Below are positions 1-8,328 of a stretch of DNA of 12,851 bases, piece by piece (the first letter of the stretch is position 1; each line of letters starts with the position of its first letter). This stretch comes from an uncultured bacterium (GTDB taxonomy: Bacteria > Bacillota > Clostridia > Lachnospirales > Lachnospiraceae). The position numbers were made by a program, and so were the translations under genes. The notes beneath the pieces are model-generated. The model saw only the letters and a program-made list of their open reading frames with translations. It made no database searches and had not been told where the DNA came from. The stretch is from positions 1 to 12,851 of the forward strand of contig CAJMRM010000063.1 of NCBI GenBank assembly GCA_905215775.1, written 5' to 3'.

Positions 1-6
1 CAGGAG

Positions 7-40
7 TAAATTCCACCGAATAAGCGGGTGGTGGAATTTA
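7..40. repeat. Inverted repeat with TAAATTCCACC arms
   Basis: Bases 7-17 and 30-40 form a perfect 11-bp inverted repeat around a 12-base loop. The arm TAAATTCCACC closely matches copies near the other end of the window (12536-12544, 12554-12562, 12702-12712). No U-tract follows the stem, so it is not an obvious terminator. It may be the edge of a mobile element or a protein-binding site left upstream of ileS; the role is unknown. Confidence 0.5.
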
Positions 41-81
41 AATAAAAAATTTTCAATTTTATCCGGTACTGGCGGGAAGTC

Positions 82-110
82 TTGACATTTTTTCGCAGAA
101 TCCTTATAAT
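82..110 (+). promoter_or_regulatory. Sigma-A promoter of the ileS T-box leader
   Basis: The -35 box TTGACA (82-87) and the -10 box TATAAT (105-110) are both perfect consensus, separated by 17 bases. Transcription should start near 117, just before the T-box leader. Such a strong promoter fits a gene controlled mainly by terminating transcription in its leader. Confidence 0.9.
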
Positions 111-116
111 AAAGGG

Positions 117-373
117 ACGTAACGCATAAGAAAAAGCGATGACGGAGACAGTAGATCTGCGGGAAGGCCAAAGCGAGCCGGGGATGATGGAAGCCTGGCG
201 CCGGATGCAGATGGAAGATCACTCCCAAGCTGGCGTCTGAACGTCCGGGAAATCCCCTGGCCAGTAAGTCAGCCCGGTTTTCCACCGTTAAGGGGAACTC
301 ATATGTCAGTATGCAGTAATAGGTGGTGCAACGAGTATATTTCGTCCTGTTCGCAAGAACAGGACGTTTTTTT
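117..373 (+). promoter_or_regulatory. Isoleucine T-box riboswitch leader
   Basis: This untranslated leader senses uncharged tRNA-Ile and lets transcription continue into ileS when charging falls. Stem I is visible from about 130 to 265. The specifier loop GAAGATCACTCC carries the Ile codon ATC at 218-220. The T-box sequence AGGTGGTGCAACG lies at 321-333, and its TGGT (324-327) can pair with the tRNA 3' end ACCA, including discriminator A73. The antiterminator forms when AGG (321-323) and ACG (331-333) pair with CGTCCT (343-348), which is also the 5' arm of the terminator. The motifs are read directly; the mechanism is that of the family. Confidence 0.93.
343..373 (+). terminator. T-box intrinsic terminator
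   Basis: A perfect 10-bp stem, CGTCCTGTTC (343-352) with GAACAGGACG (357-366), closes a GCAA loop and is followed by seven T. Its 5' arm overlaps the antiterminator pairing region, so the two structures exclude each other, as expected of a T-box switch. Confidence 0.93.
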
Positions 374-534
374 ATATCATAGGAGCCTATATCCTGTGAC
401 ATAAAAATGCTCCGCGGGATCCATGTCCACAGATAGGACCGGATCCTGGGCGGCAGCCGCAGACACAAACTGCATAACCGAAACGCGCAGGGAAGAGAAA
501 GCTGCGCATACAACAAGATTGGAGGAAATGTGTC
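374..534 (+). other. Leader between the T-box terminator and ileS
   Basis: This 160-base stretch holds no convincing gene. It contains a hairpin in which GGATCC (417-422) pairs with GGATCC (441-446) and GTCC (425-428) with GGAC (436-439). No U-tract follows. It ends with the ileS Shine-Dalgarno GGAGGA at 521-526. A short open frame beginning at 423 runs into ileS out of frame and has no ribosome site. Confidence 0.4.
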
Positions 535-3500
535 ATGTACCAGAAGGTGTCAGCAGATCTGAATTTTGTGGACAGAGAAAAGCAGGTGGAGAAATTCTGG
601 AAGGACCAGAAGATCTTTGAAAAGAGCATTGACAGCCGCCGCAAGGGAAAACCCTATGTTTTCTACGACGGACCGCCGACGGCCAACGGAAAGCCCCATA
701 TCGGCCATGTTCTGACCCGCGTGATCAAGGATATGATCCCCAGATACCGTACCATGAAGGGATATATGGTTCCCCGTAAGGCCGGCTGGGATACCCATGG
801 ACTTCCGGTGGAGCTGGAAGTGGAGAAGATGTTAGGCTTAGACGGCAAGGAGCAGATCGAACAGTACGGTCTGGAGCCGTTCATCGGGCACTGTAAGGAA
901 AGCGTCTGGAAATATAAAGGCATGTGGGAGGACTTCTCCAGCACCGTCGGCTTCTGGGCGGATATGGACAATCCCTATGTAACGTACCATGACGATTATA
1001 TCGAATCCGAGTGGTGGGCTTTAAAGGAGATCTGGAACAAGGGCCTTCTTTATAAGGGCTTTAAGATCGTTCCCTACTGCCCGCGCTGCGGCACCCCCCT
1101 TTCCAGCCATGAGGTGGCCCAGGGCTACAAGGACGTAAAGGAGCGTTCGGCTGTGGTTCGGTTTAAGGCAAAGGGAGAGGACGCATATATCCTGGCATGG
1201 ACCACGACGCCCTGGACTCTCCCCAGCAACGTGGCTCTCTGCGTAAACCCGAAGGAAACGTATGTGAAGGTCAAGGCCGCCGACGGCTTTACCTATTATA
1301 TGGCAGAGGCTCTGCTGGATACGGTCCTTGGAAAGCTGGCAGACAAGGAAAACGGAACTCCGGCCTATGAGATCCTGGAGACCTATGTGGGAACGGATCT
1401 GGAAGGAAAGGAATACGAGCCCTTATACCAGTGCGCTGCCGATGTGGCAGAAAAGCAGCATAAAAAGGGCCATTATGTAACCTGCGCGGATTACGTTACA
1501 CTGACCGACGGTACCGGCGTGGTACACATCGCCCCGGCCTTTGGTGAGGATGACGCCCAGGTGGGAAGAAAGTACGACCTTCCCTTTGTGCAGTTTGTGG
1601 ATGCTAAGGGAAATATGACAGAGGAAACGCCCTTTGCGGGTCTTTTTGTAAAGAAGGCAGATCCGGAGGTGCTGAAGGATTTAAGAGAGCGGGATCTTTT
1701 ATTTGAAGCTCCCGTATTTGAGCACAGCTATCCCCACTGCTGGCGCTGCGATACTCCGCTGATCTATTATGCCCGCGAATCCTGGTTCATCAAGATGACC
1801 GCCGTGAAGGAGGATCTGATCCGCAACAACAACATGATCCACTGGATCCCGGAATCCATCGGAAAAGGCCGGTTCGGCGACTGGCTGGAGAATATCCAGG
1901 ACTGGGGAATCTCCAGAAACCGTTATTGGGGAACGCCTCTTCCCGTATGGCAGTGTGAGTGCGGCCATATGCACTGCATCGGCAGCCGGGAGGAACTTAA
2001 GAAAATGAGCCCCAACTATATGGATGTGGTAAAGAAATACAGCAAGGAAATGAACGGAGACCAGGGAGAAGTAGAGCTTCACCGCCCGTTCATCGACGAC
2101 GTGGTCATCACCTGCCCCGAGTGCGGAAAAGAGATGCACCGGGTGCCGGAGGTCATCGACTGCTGGTTCGACTCCGGAGCCATGCCCTTTGCCCAGCACC
2201 ATTATCCCTTTGAAAACCAGGATCTGTTCCATGAGCAGTTCCCGGCCCAGTTTATTTCCGAGGCCGTGGACCAGACCAGAGGCTGGTTCTATTCCCTGCA
2301 CGCCGAGTCCACCCTGCTGTTCAATAAGCCCTGCTTTGAGAACGTGATCGTTCTGGGCCATGTACAGGATGAGAACGGCCAGAAGATGAGTAAGAGCAAG
2401 GGCAACGCCGTGGATCCCTTCGACGCCCTGGAGAAATACGGCGCTGACGCCATCCGCTGGTACTTCTATATCAACAGCGCGCCGTGGCTGCCCAACCGGT
2501 TCCATGGAAAGGCCGTAATGGAAGGCCAGAGAAAGTTCATGGGAACGTTGTGGAATACTTACGCATTTTTCGTGCTTTATGCGAATATTGATAATTTTGA
2601 CGCAACAAAATATACCCTGGATTATGAGAAGCTGCCGGTGATGGACAAATGGCTTCTGTCCAAGTTAAATTCCACGGTGAAGGAGGTAGACGACGACCTG
2701 GCCAATTACCGGATCCCCGAGGCCGCAAGAGCCCTTCAGGACTTTGTGGACGACATGAGCAACTGGTACGTAAGAAGAAGCCGTGAGCGTTTCTGGGCCA
2801 AGGGAATGGAGCAGGATAAGGTCAACGCCTACATGACCCTTTATACCGCGCTGGTGACCATCTCCAAGACGGCGGCTCCCATGGTACCGTTTATGACCGA
2901 GGAGATCTACCAGAATCTGGTGCGCTCCATCGATGAGACAGCTCCCGAGAGCATCCATCTCTGCGATTTCCCGCAGGTGGAGGAAGCGTTCATCGACAAA
3001 GAGCTGGAAGCCAAGATGGATGAGGTATTAAAGGTGGTCGTTATGGGCCGTGCAGCCAGAAATACGGCCAATATCAAGAACCGTCAGCCCATCGCCAAGA
3101 TGTTTGTGAAGGCGGAGGCACTCCCGGAATACTACCAGGAGATCATCGAGGACGAACTGAATGTGAAGACAGTGGAATTTACCGACGACGTCCGCGCCTT
3201 TACCTCCTATACCTTCAAGCCCCAGTTAAAGACCGTGGGACCCAAATACGGAAAGCAGCTGGGAAATATCAGAAAGGCTCTGGCAGAGCTGGACGGCAAC
3301 GCCGCCATGGATACCTTAAATGAAAAGGGAGCCCTGACCTTCACCTTTGACGGAGCCGAGGTGGAGCTTACCAGAGAGGACCTTCTGATCGACATGGCAC
3401 AGACCGAGGGCTATGTATCGGAGGGAGACAACACGGTGACCGTGGTTCTGGATACCAACCTGACTCCGGAGCTGGTGGAGGAAGGCTTCTACCGGGAACT

Positions 3501-3735
3501 GGTGAGCAAGATCCAGACCATGAGAAAGGAAGCCGGCTTTGAGGTTATGGACCATATCTATGTGTACGCGGACAACAACGATACCATCACCGGCATCATC
3601 AAGAAATATGCAGACCAGTTAAAGGGCGAGGTGCTGGCAGACAGCATCACCCTGGGACAGATGGCCGGCCACGCCAAGGAATGGAACATCAACGGCGAGA
3701 CAGTCATGCTGGGCGTTGCCAAGGCAACAAGATAA
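535..3735 (+). CDS. ileS: Isoleucyl-tRNA synthetase (type 2-like)
   Basis: This cytoplasmic class I aminoacyl-tRNA synthetase attaches isoleucine to tRNA-Ile and edits mischarged valine. The 1066-residue protein has the HIGH signature at 55-58 and KMSKS at 617-621. The editing-domain motif TTTPWTLPSN lies at about 223-232, and several CxxC pairs (CPRC, CWRC, CPEC) may bind zinc. Its length and style fit the longer, eukaryote-like IleS2 class rather than the roughly 930-residue IleS1 class; IleS2 enzymes are often less sensitive to mupirocin, but that is not shown here. The start is set by GGAGGA eight bases upstream. Expression should be controlled by the upstream Ile T-box. No terminator separates it from glgP. 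Confidence 0.97.
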   Translation: MYQKVSADLNFVDREKQVEKFWKDQKIFEKSIDSRRKGKPYVFYDGPPTANGKPHIGHVLTRVIKDMIPRYRTMKGYMVPRKAGWDTHGLPVELEVEKMLGLDGKEQIEQYGLEPFIGHCKESVWKYKGMWEDFSSTVGFWADMDNPYVTYHDDYIESEWWALKEIWNKGLLYKGFKIVPYCPRCGTPLSSHEVAQGYKDVKERSAVVRFKAKGEDAYILAWTTTPWTLPSNVALCVNPKETYVKVKAADGFTYYMAEALLDTVLGKLADKENGTPAYEILETYVGTDLEGKEYEPLYQCAADVAEKQHKKGHYVTCADYVTLTDGTGVVHIAPAFGEDDAQVGRKYDLPFVQFVDAKGNMTEETPFAGLFVKKADPEVLKDLRERDLLFEAPVFEHSYPHCWRCDTPLIYYARESWFIKMTAVKEDLIRNNNMIHWIPESIGKGRFGDWLENIQDWGISRNRYWGTPLPVWQCECGHMHCIGSREELKKMSPNYMDVVKKYSKEMNGDQGEVELHRPFIDDVVITCPECGKEMHRVPEVIDCWFDSGAMPFAQHHYPFENQDLFHEQFPAQFISEAVDQTRGWFYSLHAESTLLFNKPCFENVIVLGHVQDENGQKMSKSKGNAVDPFDALEKYGADAIRWYFYINSAPWLPNRFHGKAVMEGQRKFMGTLWNTYAFFVLYANIDNFDATKYTLDYEKLPVMDKWLLSKLNSTVKEVDDDLANYRIPEAARALQDFVDDMSNWYVRRSRERFWAKGMEQDKVNAYMTLYTALVTISKTAAPMVPFMTEEIYQNLVRSIDETAPESIHLCDFPQVEEAFIDKELEAKMDEVLKVVVMGRAARNTANIKNRQPIAKMFVKAEALPEYYQEIIEDELNVKTVEFTDDVRAFTSYTFKPQLKTVGPKYGKQLGNIRKALAELDGNAAMDTLNEKGALTFTFDGAEVELTREDLLIDMAQTEGYVSEGDNTVTVVLDTNLTPELVEEGFYRELVSKIQTMRKEAGFEVMDHIYVYADNNDTITGIIKKYADQLKGEVLADSITLGQMAGHAKEWNINGETVMLGVAKATR

Positions 3736-3757
3736 TCAGAAACAGGAGGACATGAAC

Positions 3758-6214
3758 GTGGACCACACCATAAATAAGGCTGAATTTAAAAAGGCTGTGA
3801 TTTACAATCTGAAAATGTCATACCGGAAGACCATCGAGGACGCCACTGCCGCACAGATGTACCAGGCGGTGGCTCTGGCGGTGAAGGACATGATCATCGA
3901 CCGCTGGATCGCAACCCACAAGGATTATGAAAAGCAGGACGCCAAGGTCGTATACTATATGTCCATGGAATTCCTGACCGGACGCTTCCTGGGAAACAAT
4001 ATCATCAGCCTCTGCGGGCAGGAGGAGATCCGGGAGACCCTGTCCGAAATGGGCTTTGACTTAAATGCCATTGAAAACCAGGAGCGGGATCCGGCTCTGG
4101 GAAACGGCGGTCTGGGACGTCTGGCCGCCTGCTTCCTGGATTCCCTGGCTACCTTGGGCTATCCGGCCTATGGCTGCGGGATCCGTTACCGCTACGGCAT
4201 GTTCAAGCAGAAGATCGAGGACGGCTATCAGATCGAGGTGCCGGACGAATGGTTAAAGGACGGCTATCCCTTTGAGATCCGCCGCCCCGAATACGCCACA
4301 GAGGTAAAATTCGGAGGCTATGTGGATACCGAGTGGGACGGCCACAGGAACCATTTTGTCCAGAAGGGCTACCAGTCCGTTCTGGCAGTTCCCTATGACA
4401 TTCCCATCGTGGGCTATGGCAACAACGTGGTCAACTCCCTGCGGATCTGGGACGCCCAGCCGGTGAATACCTTTAACTTAAAGGAATTTGACAAGGGCGA
4501 TTACCAGAAGGCGGTGGAGCAGGAAAACCTGGCAAAGACCATCGTAGAGGTGCTGTATCCCAACGATAACCACTACGCAGGCAAGGAGCTGCGCTTAAGG
4601 CAGCAGTATTTCTTCATTTCCGCCAGCGTCCAGAGAGCCGTACTGAAATATCTGGAGAACCACGACGACATCCATAAGTTCTATGAAAAAGCCGTGTTCC
4701 AGATGAACGACACCCACCCTACGGTGGCGGTGGCAGAGCTCATGAGGATCCTTTTAGACGAGCAGAACCTGGAATGGGATGAGGCCTGGGAGATCACCAC
4801 AAAGACCTGTGCCTACACCAACCATACCATCATGTCCGAGGCCCTGGAAAAATGGCCCATCGAGCTGTTCTCCCGTCTGCTTCCGCGTATCTACCAGATC
4901 GTGGAGGAGATCAACCGCCGGTTTGTGGAGCAGATCAAGAAAGCGTATCCGGGCGACAATGAAAAGATCCGCAAAATGGCCATCATCTATGACGGCCAGG
5001 TGCGCATGGCCCATCTGGCCATCGTGGGAAGCTTTTCCGTCAACGGCGTGGCAAGGCTCCATACGGAGATCTTAAAGAACGAGGAGCTGAAGGACTTCTA
5101 CCAGATGATGCCCGAAAAGTTCAACAATAAGACCAACGGCATCACCCAGAGACGGTTCCTGCTCCATGGAAACCCGCTGTTAGCCAGCTGGGTGACCGAT
5201 AAGATCGGAGACGAGTGGATCACAGATCTGTCCCATATTAAAAAGCTGGCCATTTACGCCGACGATGAAAAGTGCCAGAGAGAGTTCATGAACATCAAGT
5301 ATCAGAACAAGATCCGTCTGGCAAAATACATCAAGGAGCACAACGGCATCGACGTGGATCCCAGGTCCATCTTCGACGTACAGGTAAAGCGTCTCCATGA
5401 ATATAAGAGACAGCTGATGAACATCCTGCATGTGATGTATCTGTATAACCAGTTAAAGGATAATCCGAATATGGATATTGTGCCCAGGACCTTTATCTTC
5501 GGGGCGAAGGCTGCGGCCGGTTATACCCGGGCGAAGCTGACCATCAAGCTGATCAACGCCGTGGCCGATGTGATCAACAACGACCGTTCCATCAACGGCA
5601 AGATCAAGGTGGTATTCATTGAGGATTACTGTGTATCCAACGCAGAAATGATCTTTGCGGCAGCCGATGTCAGCGAGCAGATCTCCACCGCCAGCAAGGA
5701 GGCCTCCGGTACTGGAAACATGAAGTTCATGTTAAACGGAGCCATTACCATTGGCACCATGGACGGAGCCAACGTGGAGATGGCCGAGGAGGTGGGAGAG
5801 GAAAACATGTTCATCTTCGGCGCTTCCTCCGACGAGATCATCAGCTGGGAGAACCACGGCGGCTACAATCCCATGGAGATCTTCAACAGCGACCAGGAGA
5901 TCCGCCGGGTGCTGATGCAGCTCATCAACGGCAGCTACAGCCCGCAGAATCCGGAGCTGTTCCGGGATATTTACAATTCCCTGTTAAATACCCAGTCCAG
6001 CGACCGGGCGGACACATACTTTATCTTAAAGGATTTCCGTTCCTATGCGGAGGCAGAGGACCGGATCGACAAGGCCTACCGGGACGAGAAATGGTGGGCG
6101 CGGACGGCCATCTTAAACACCGCCTCCAGCGGCAAGTTCTCTTCCGACCGTACCATCGAGGAGTACGTAAGAGATATCTGGCATCTGGAAAAGGTGAAGG
6201 TGGATCTGAAATAA
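3758..6214 (+). CDS. glgP: Glycogen/starch/maltodextrin phosphorylase
   Basis: This family 35 glycosyltransferase cleaves alpha-1,4-glucan with phosphate, releasing glucose-1-phosphate, with pyridoxal phosphate as cofactor. The protein is about 818 residues, normal for the family. GNGGLGRL lies at about 115-122. The conserved EASGTGNMKF segment holds the cofactor Lys at about 656, and NGAITIGTMDGANVE follows it. The start is uncertain by two codons: AGGAGG (3744-3749) is only 2 bases from an ATG at 3752 but 8 bases from the in-frame GTG at 3758, so GTG is preferred. It begins 22 bases after the ileS stop with no terminator or clear promoter, implying read-through from the T-box transcript. 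A strong terminator follows. Confidence 0.95.
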   Translation: MDHTINKAEFKKAVIYNLKMSYRKTIEDATAAQMYQAVALAVKDMIIDRWIATHKDYEKQDAKVVYYMSMEFLTGRFLGNNIISLCGQEEIRETLSEMGFDLNAIENQERDPALGNGGLGRLAACFLDSLATLGYPAYGCGIRYRYGMFKQKIEDGYQIEVPDEWLKDGYPFEIRRPEYATEVKFGGYVDTEWDGHRNHFVQKGYQSVLAVPYDIPIVGYGNNVVNSLRIWDAQPVNTFNLKEFDKGDYQKAVEQENLAKTIVEVLYPNDNHYAGKELRLRQQYFFISASVQRAVLKYLENHDDIHKFYEKAVFQMNDTHPTVAVAELMRILLDEQNLEWDEAWEITTKTCAYTNHTIMSEALEKWPIELFSRLLPRIYQIVEEINRRFVEQIKKAYPGDNEKIRKMAIIYDGQVRMAHLAIVGSFSVNGVARLHTEILKNEELKDFYQMMPEKFNNKTNGITQRRFLLHGNPLLASWVTDKIGDEWITDLSHIKKLAIYADDEKCQREFMNIKYQNKIRLAKYIKEHNGIDVDPRSIFDVQVKRLHEYKRQLMNILHVMYLYNQLKDNPNMDIVPRTFIFGAKAAAGYTRAKLTIKLINAVADVINNDRSINGKIKVVFIEDYCVSNAEMIFAAADVSEQISTASKEASGTGNMKFMLNGAITIGTMDGANVEMAEEVGEENMFIFGASSDEIISWENHGGYNPMEIFNSDQEIRRVLMQLINGSYSPQNPELFRDIYNSLLNTQSSDRADTYFILKDFRSYAEAEDRIDKAYRDEKWWARTAILNTASSGKFSSDRTIEEYVRDIWHLEKVKVDLK

Positions 6215-6272
6215 AAGGAACGGCATGACGCGGTCCCTGTATGGCCGGGGCCGTGTCCCAGGTTCTAAAAAG

Positions 6273-6323
6273 AAAGCCTGTCTCATAGACTTTACAAAAA
6301 AGGATATGAGGTGGGCTTTTTTT
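6273..6323 (+). terminator. glgP terminator abutting the spoIID start
   Basis: AAGCCTGTCTCAT (6274-6286) pairs with ATGAGGTGGGCTT (6306-6318) along 13 bp, including three G-U pairs, and an A-T pair extends the base. The loop is 19 bases, and the T-run occupies 6317-6323. The spoIID ATG at 6324 directly follows the last T, and the spoIID Shine-Dalgarno lies within the 3' arm. In a transcript from glgP the hairpin would end transcription and hide that ribosome site. Confidence 0.85.
6284..6291 (+). promoter_or_regulatory. Possible sigma-E -10 element for spoIID
   Basis: CATAGACT resembles the mother-cell sigma-E -10 consensus CATACAnT. It sits at the end of the 5' arm and the start of the loop of the glgP terminator. 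Initiation 7-9 bases downstream would give an mRNA lacking the 5' arm, so the hairpin could not form and the spoIID ribosome site would be free. No convincing sigma-E -35 box was seen, so this is tentative. Confidence 0.3.
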
Positions 6324-7331
6324 ATGAAGCGGTTTCTGATGGTTTTAATGATCATGGTGATGCTCCCCTATGTGACGACCATGGCCTGGACAGGCCGGAT
6401 CGGCGGCGGGGATTTTACGGGCTTTGAGGAGCTGGCCGGAGCCGGCCAGGGCGGTTCTCAGGGGAGCGGCGGGACCGGAGCCGGCCAGGACGGCTCTCAG
6501 GGAAGCGGTCTGACTGCGGGAAGGCGGTATGTGGCTGTGGAGCGGAATGGAAGGACCATGGAGATCCCGGCGGAGGATTTTCTGGTCCATGCGCTGGCAG
6601 CCCAGATCCCGGCGGATTTTGGGCCGGAGACCTTAAAGGCCCAGGCAGTCCTGGCCAGGACGTATATTTACCGGGAAATGGACGGGGCGGAGACGATCCC
6701 GGAGGAGGCCCTGGACATGGATGCTTTAAGCGGAGCACAGATGGAGGAGCTTTGGGGAGGGGCCTGTCAGGAAAATTACCACAGGCTTCAGGAGGCCGTG
6801 TCCGCCACAGGGGGACTTTATCTGGCCTATGAGGGAGCGCCGGCGGAGGGGTTCTTCTGCCGGGCGGCTTCGGGGCGCACAAGGGCCGGCGGACAGGCAC
6901 ACCCCTGTCTCAGACAGGCGGAAAGCCCCGGGGATCTTCTGGCCGACGGATATTTGTCCATTGCGGTTTTTGCGCCGGAGGATCTGGCACGGCGGGTAAG
7001 CGCCATCCCGGGGGCGGTTTCTGTGGATGCAGACCGGCTTCCGGAGGAGCTCCAGGTGGCGGAGCGGGACGAGGCCGGATATGTGCTCCAGGTTCAGATC
7101 GGCCCAAAGACCTACTCCGGGGAAGAGGTCCAGTATGCCCTGGGCCTGTCCTCCCCATGCTTTTATTTTGATGAGCTCCAGGGAAAGATCCGGGTCACCT
7201 GCAAAGGGATCGGCCATGGATACGGTTTTTCCCAGGCAGGGGCCTCGGCCCTGGAAAAGGAGGGCCTTGGGTTCGAGGCGCTTCTGGACCATTATTTCCA
7301 GAATGTGGAAATATTAAAAGACGGAATCTGA
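6324..7331 (+). CDS. spoIID: Stage II sporulation protein D, atypical active site
   Basis: SpoIID is a membrane-anchored lytic transglycosylase of the mother cell that, with SpoIIP and SpoIIM, degrades septal peptidoglycan during engulfment. The 335-residue protein has an N-terminal membrane segment (about 3-20) and a Gly/Ser/Gln linker with a 13-residue repeat (about 39-63). The SpoIID domain follows from about residue 78, including LKAQAVLARTY at 104-114 and GHGYGFSQAGA at 297-307. At the position of the family's catalytic Glu (AAEMP-type motif) it reads AAQIP, with Gln at 94. The C-terminal motif also deviates from the usual GHGVGMSQ form. ATG at 6324 is chosen because AGGTGG (6309-6314) is 9 bases upstream and the hydrophobic segment follows at once; an in-frame ATG at 6306 is the alternative. 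spoIIQ follows 45 bases later. Confidence 0.88.
   Translation: MKRFLMVLMIMVMLPYVTTMAWTGRIGGGDFTGFEELAGAGQGGSQGSGGTGAGQDGSQGSGLTAGRRYVAVERNGRTMEIPAEDFLVHALAAQIPADFGPETLKAQAVLARTYIYREMDGAETIPEEALDMDALSGAQMEELWGGACQENYHRLQEAVSATGGLYLAYEGAPAEGFFCRAASGRTRAGGQAHPCLRQAESPGDLLADGYLSIAVFAPEDLARRVSAIPGAVSVDADRLPEELQVAERDEAGYVLQVQIGPKTYSGEEVQYALGLSSPCFYFDELQGKIRVTCKGIGHGYGFSQAGASALEKEGLGFEALLDHYFQNVEILKDGI
6436..6510 (+). repeat. 39-bp tandem repeat in the spoIID linker
   Basis: Two near-identical 39-bp units start at about 6436 and 6475. They encode GAGQGGSQGSGGT and GAGQDGSQGSGLT, between the membrane anchor and the SpoIID domain. The repeat is in frame and could change copy number by slippage, altering linker length. 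Confidence 0.7.
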
Positions 7332-7376
7332 ATAAGACGTGTCACTTTGGTAAGAATAGTACCGAGGTGATAAAAC

Positions 7377-8150
7377 GTGAAAGAGAGAGTAAACCAGCTT
7401 TTCAAGGATAAGTTAGTTCTTGTGATGCTAGTGCTGGGCCTGCTGACTATTGTTGCCGCAGCAGGCGCTGTGAGGATCCGGAAGGGCGCCCAGAACATGG
7501 AGGAAAGCCCGTATCTGGAGATCAGGGAGCCGGAGGGAGTGATCGCCGGGGAGACAGAGCCGCCCAGGACCGTGGCAGGAAGCTCCAATGCCCAGGAGGC
7601 AGAGCCCGCGGGAGCGGGGGCCGGCTCCCATGTGACCGAAAAGATCGCGGATGCAGCGGAGACAGAGGCCGCAGCCCTGGAGGGCCAGCCGGCAGATGAA
7701 GCCGGCGCGGCGGCCGGGGATTCCCTGATCCTGGATTTTACGGAAAGCGATACGCTTTTGTGGCCGGTGCAGGGCAATGTGATCCTGGGGTACAGCATGG
7801 ATACCACCACCTGGTTTCCGACCCTGGAGCAGTACAAATGCAATCCGGCCAACGTGATCCAGAGCGAGGTGAGCACTCCCGTTTCGGCCCCCGCTGACGC
7901 CAGGATCCTGGAGGTGGGTGTCAACGAGGAGATCGGAAATTATGTACGCCTGGATCTGGGCAACGGCTATCAGGCCGTCTGCGGCCAGCTAAAGGAGATC
8001 CCGGTGGTGGAAAACGAGTACATCAGCCGGGGGGATCTGCTGGGCTACGTTGCCGAGCCCACCAAGTATTATTCGGTGGAGGGAGCCAGCCTGTATTTCG
8101 AGCTGCTTTCCGGGGACGAGCCTGTGGACGCTCTGGATTACCTGGAATAG
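7377..8150 (+). CDS. spoIIQ: SpoIIQ-like LytM/M23 domain protein, zinc site absent
   Basis: SpoIIQ is made in the forespore and forms, with mother-cell SpoIIIAH, the channel that spans both membranes during engulfment. This 257-residue protein has a short cytoplasmic head, a membrane segment (about 13-30), an Ala/Glu-rich linker (about 38-115) and a degenerate M23/LytM domain (about 128-245). M23 enzymes bind zinc through HxxxD and HxH. Here the equivalent places read roughly NPANV and SLY, and the only His in the protein is H85 in the linker, so it cannot be a standard zinc endopeptidase. It starts with GTG, six bases after GAGGTGA (7364-7370). Its place directly after spoIID matches other Clostridia, where spoIIID usually comes next; here it does not. 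Confidence 0.82.
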   Translation: MKERVNQLFKDKLVLVMLVLGLLTIVAAAGAVRIRKGAQNMEESPYLEIREPEGVIAGETEPPRTVAGSSNAQEAEPAGAGAGSHVTEKIADAAETEAAALEGQPADEAGAAAGDSLILDFTESDTLLWPVQGNVILGYSMDTTTWFPTLEQYKCNPANVIQSEVSTPVSAPADARILEVGVNEEIGNYVRLDLGNGYQAVCGQLKEIPVVENEYISRGDLLGYVAEPTKYYSVEGASLYFELLSGDEPVDALDYLE

Positions 8151-8171
8151 GGAAAGAGAAGGGAAAATCTG

Positions 8172-8212
8172 AAAAACGGACCGCTCTGGAACGTATCCGG
8201 CGGCCCGTTTTT
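8172..8212 (+). terminator. Terminator after spoIIQ
   Basis: AAAAACGGACCGC (8172-8184) pairs with GCGGCCCGTTTTT (8200-8212) with one internal mismatch and a 15-base loop. The 3' arm ends in five T. It closes the spoIID-spoIIQ region before the LUD gene. Confidence 0.8.
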
Positions 8213-8272
8213 GACGTTAAGATGTTTTTAATAAAAAGTTCACAGAGTTTTCGTGAAAATATGAGAGAAATA

Positions 8273-8281
8273 TGGTAAACT
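8273..8281 (+). promoter_or_regulatory. Possible extended -10 promoter for the LUD gene
   Basis: TGGTAAACT is an extended -10 element (TGn plus TAAACT) in an AT-rich stretch after the spoIIQ terminator. There is no good -35 box at 17 bases. It lies 47 bases before the LUD start, so it is a plausible promoter for the LUD-CBS pair. Confidence 0.4.
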
Positions 8282-8328
8282 GTACATAACTTTACAGAGC
8301 GGTAAGAAAACAGATGGAGGAAGGAACG

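Noticed and set aside
1699..2505. A 268-residue minus-strand frame inside ileS
   Set aside because: It is a mirror of a strongly coding region, with no domain or start signal.
2660..2680. TTAAATTCCACGG inside ileS as another dispersed repeat
   Set aside because: It lies in conserved coding sequence and matches only the core, so it is most likely chance.
3716..3757. Longer glgP start at 3716
   Set aside because: It overlaps the end of ileS and has no ribosome site, while AGGAGG at 3744 serves the starts at 3758 or 3752.
6225..6323. Longer spoIID N-terminus from 6225
   Set aside because: It would translate through the glgP terminator hairpin and place charged residues before the membrane anchor; the start at 6324 has a ribosome site and normal length.
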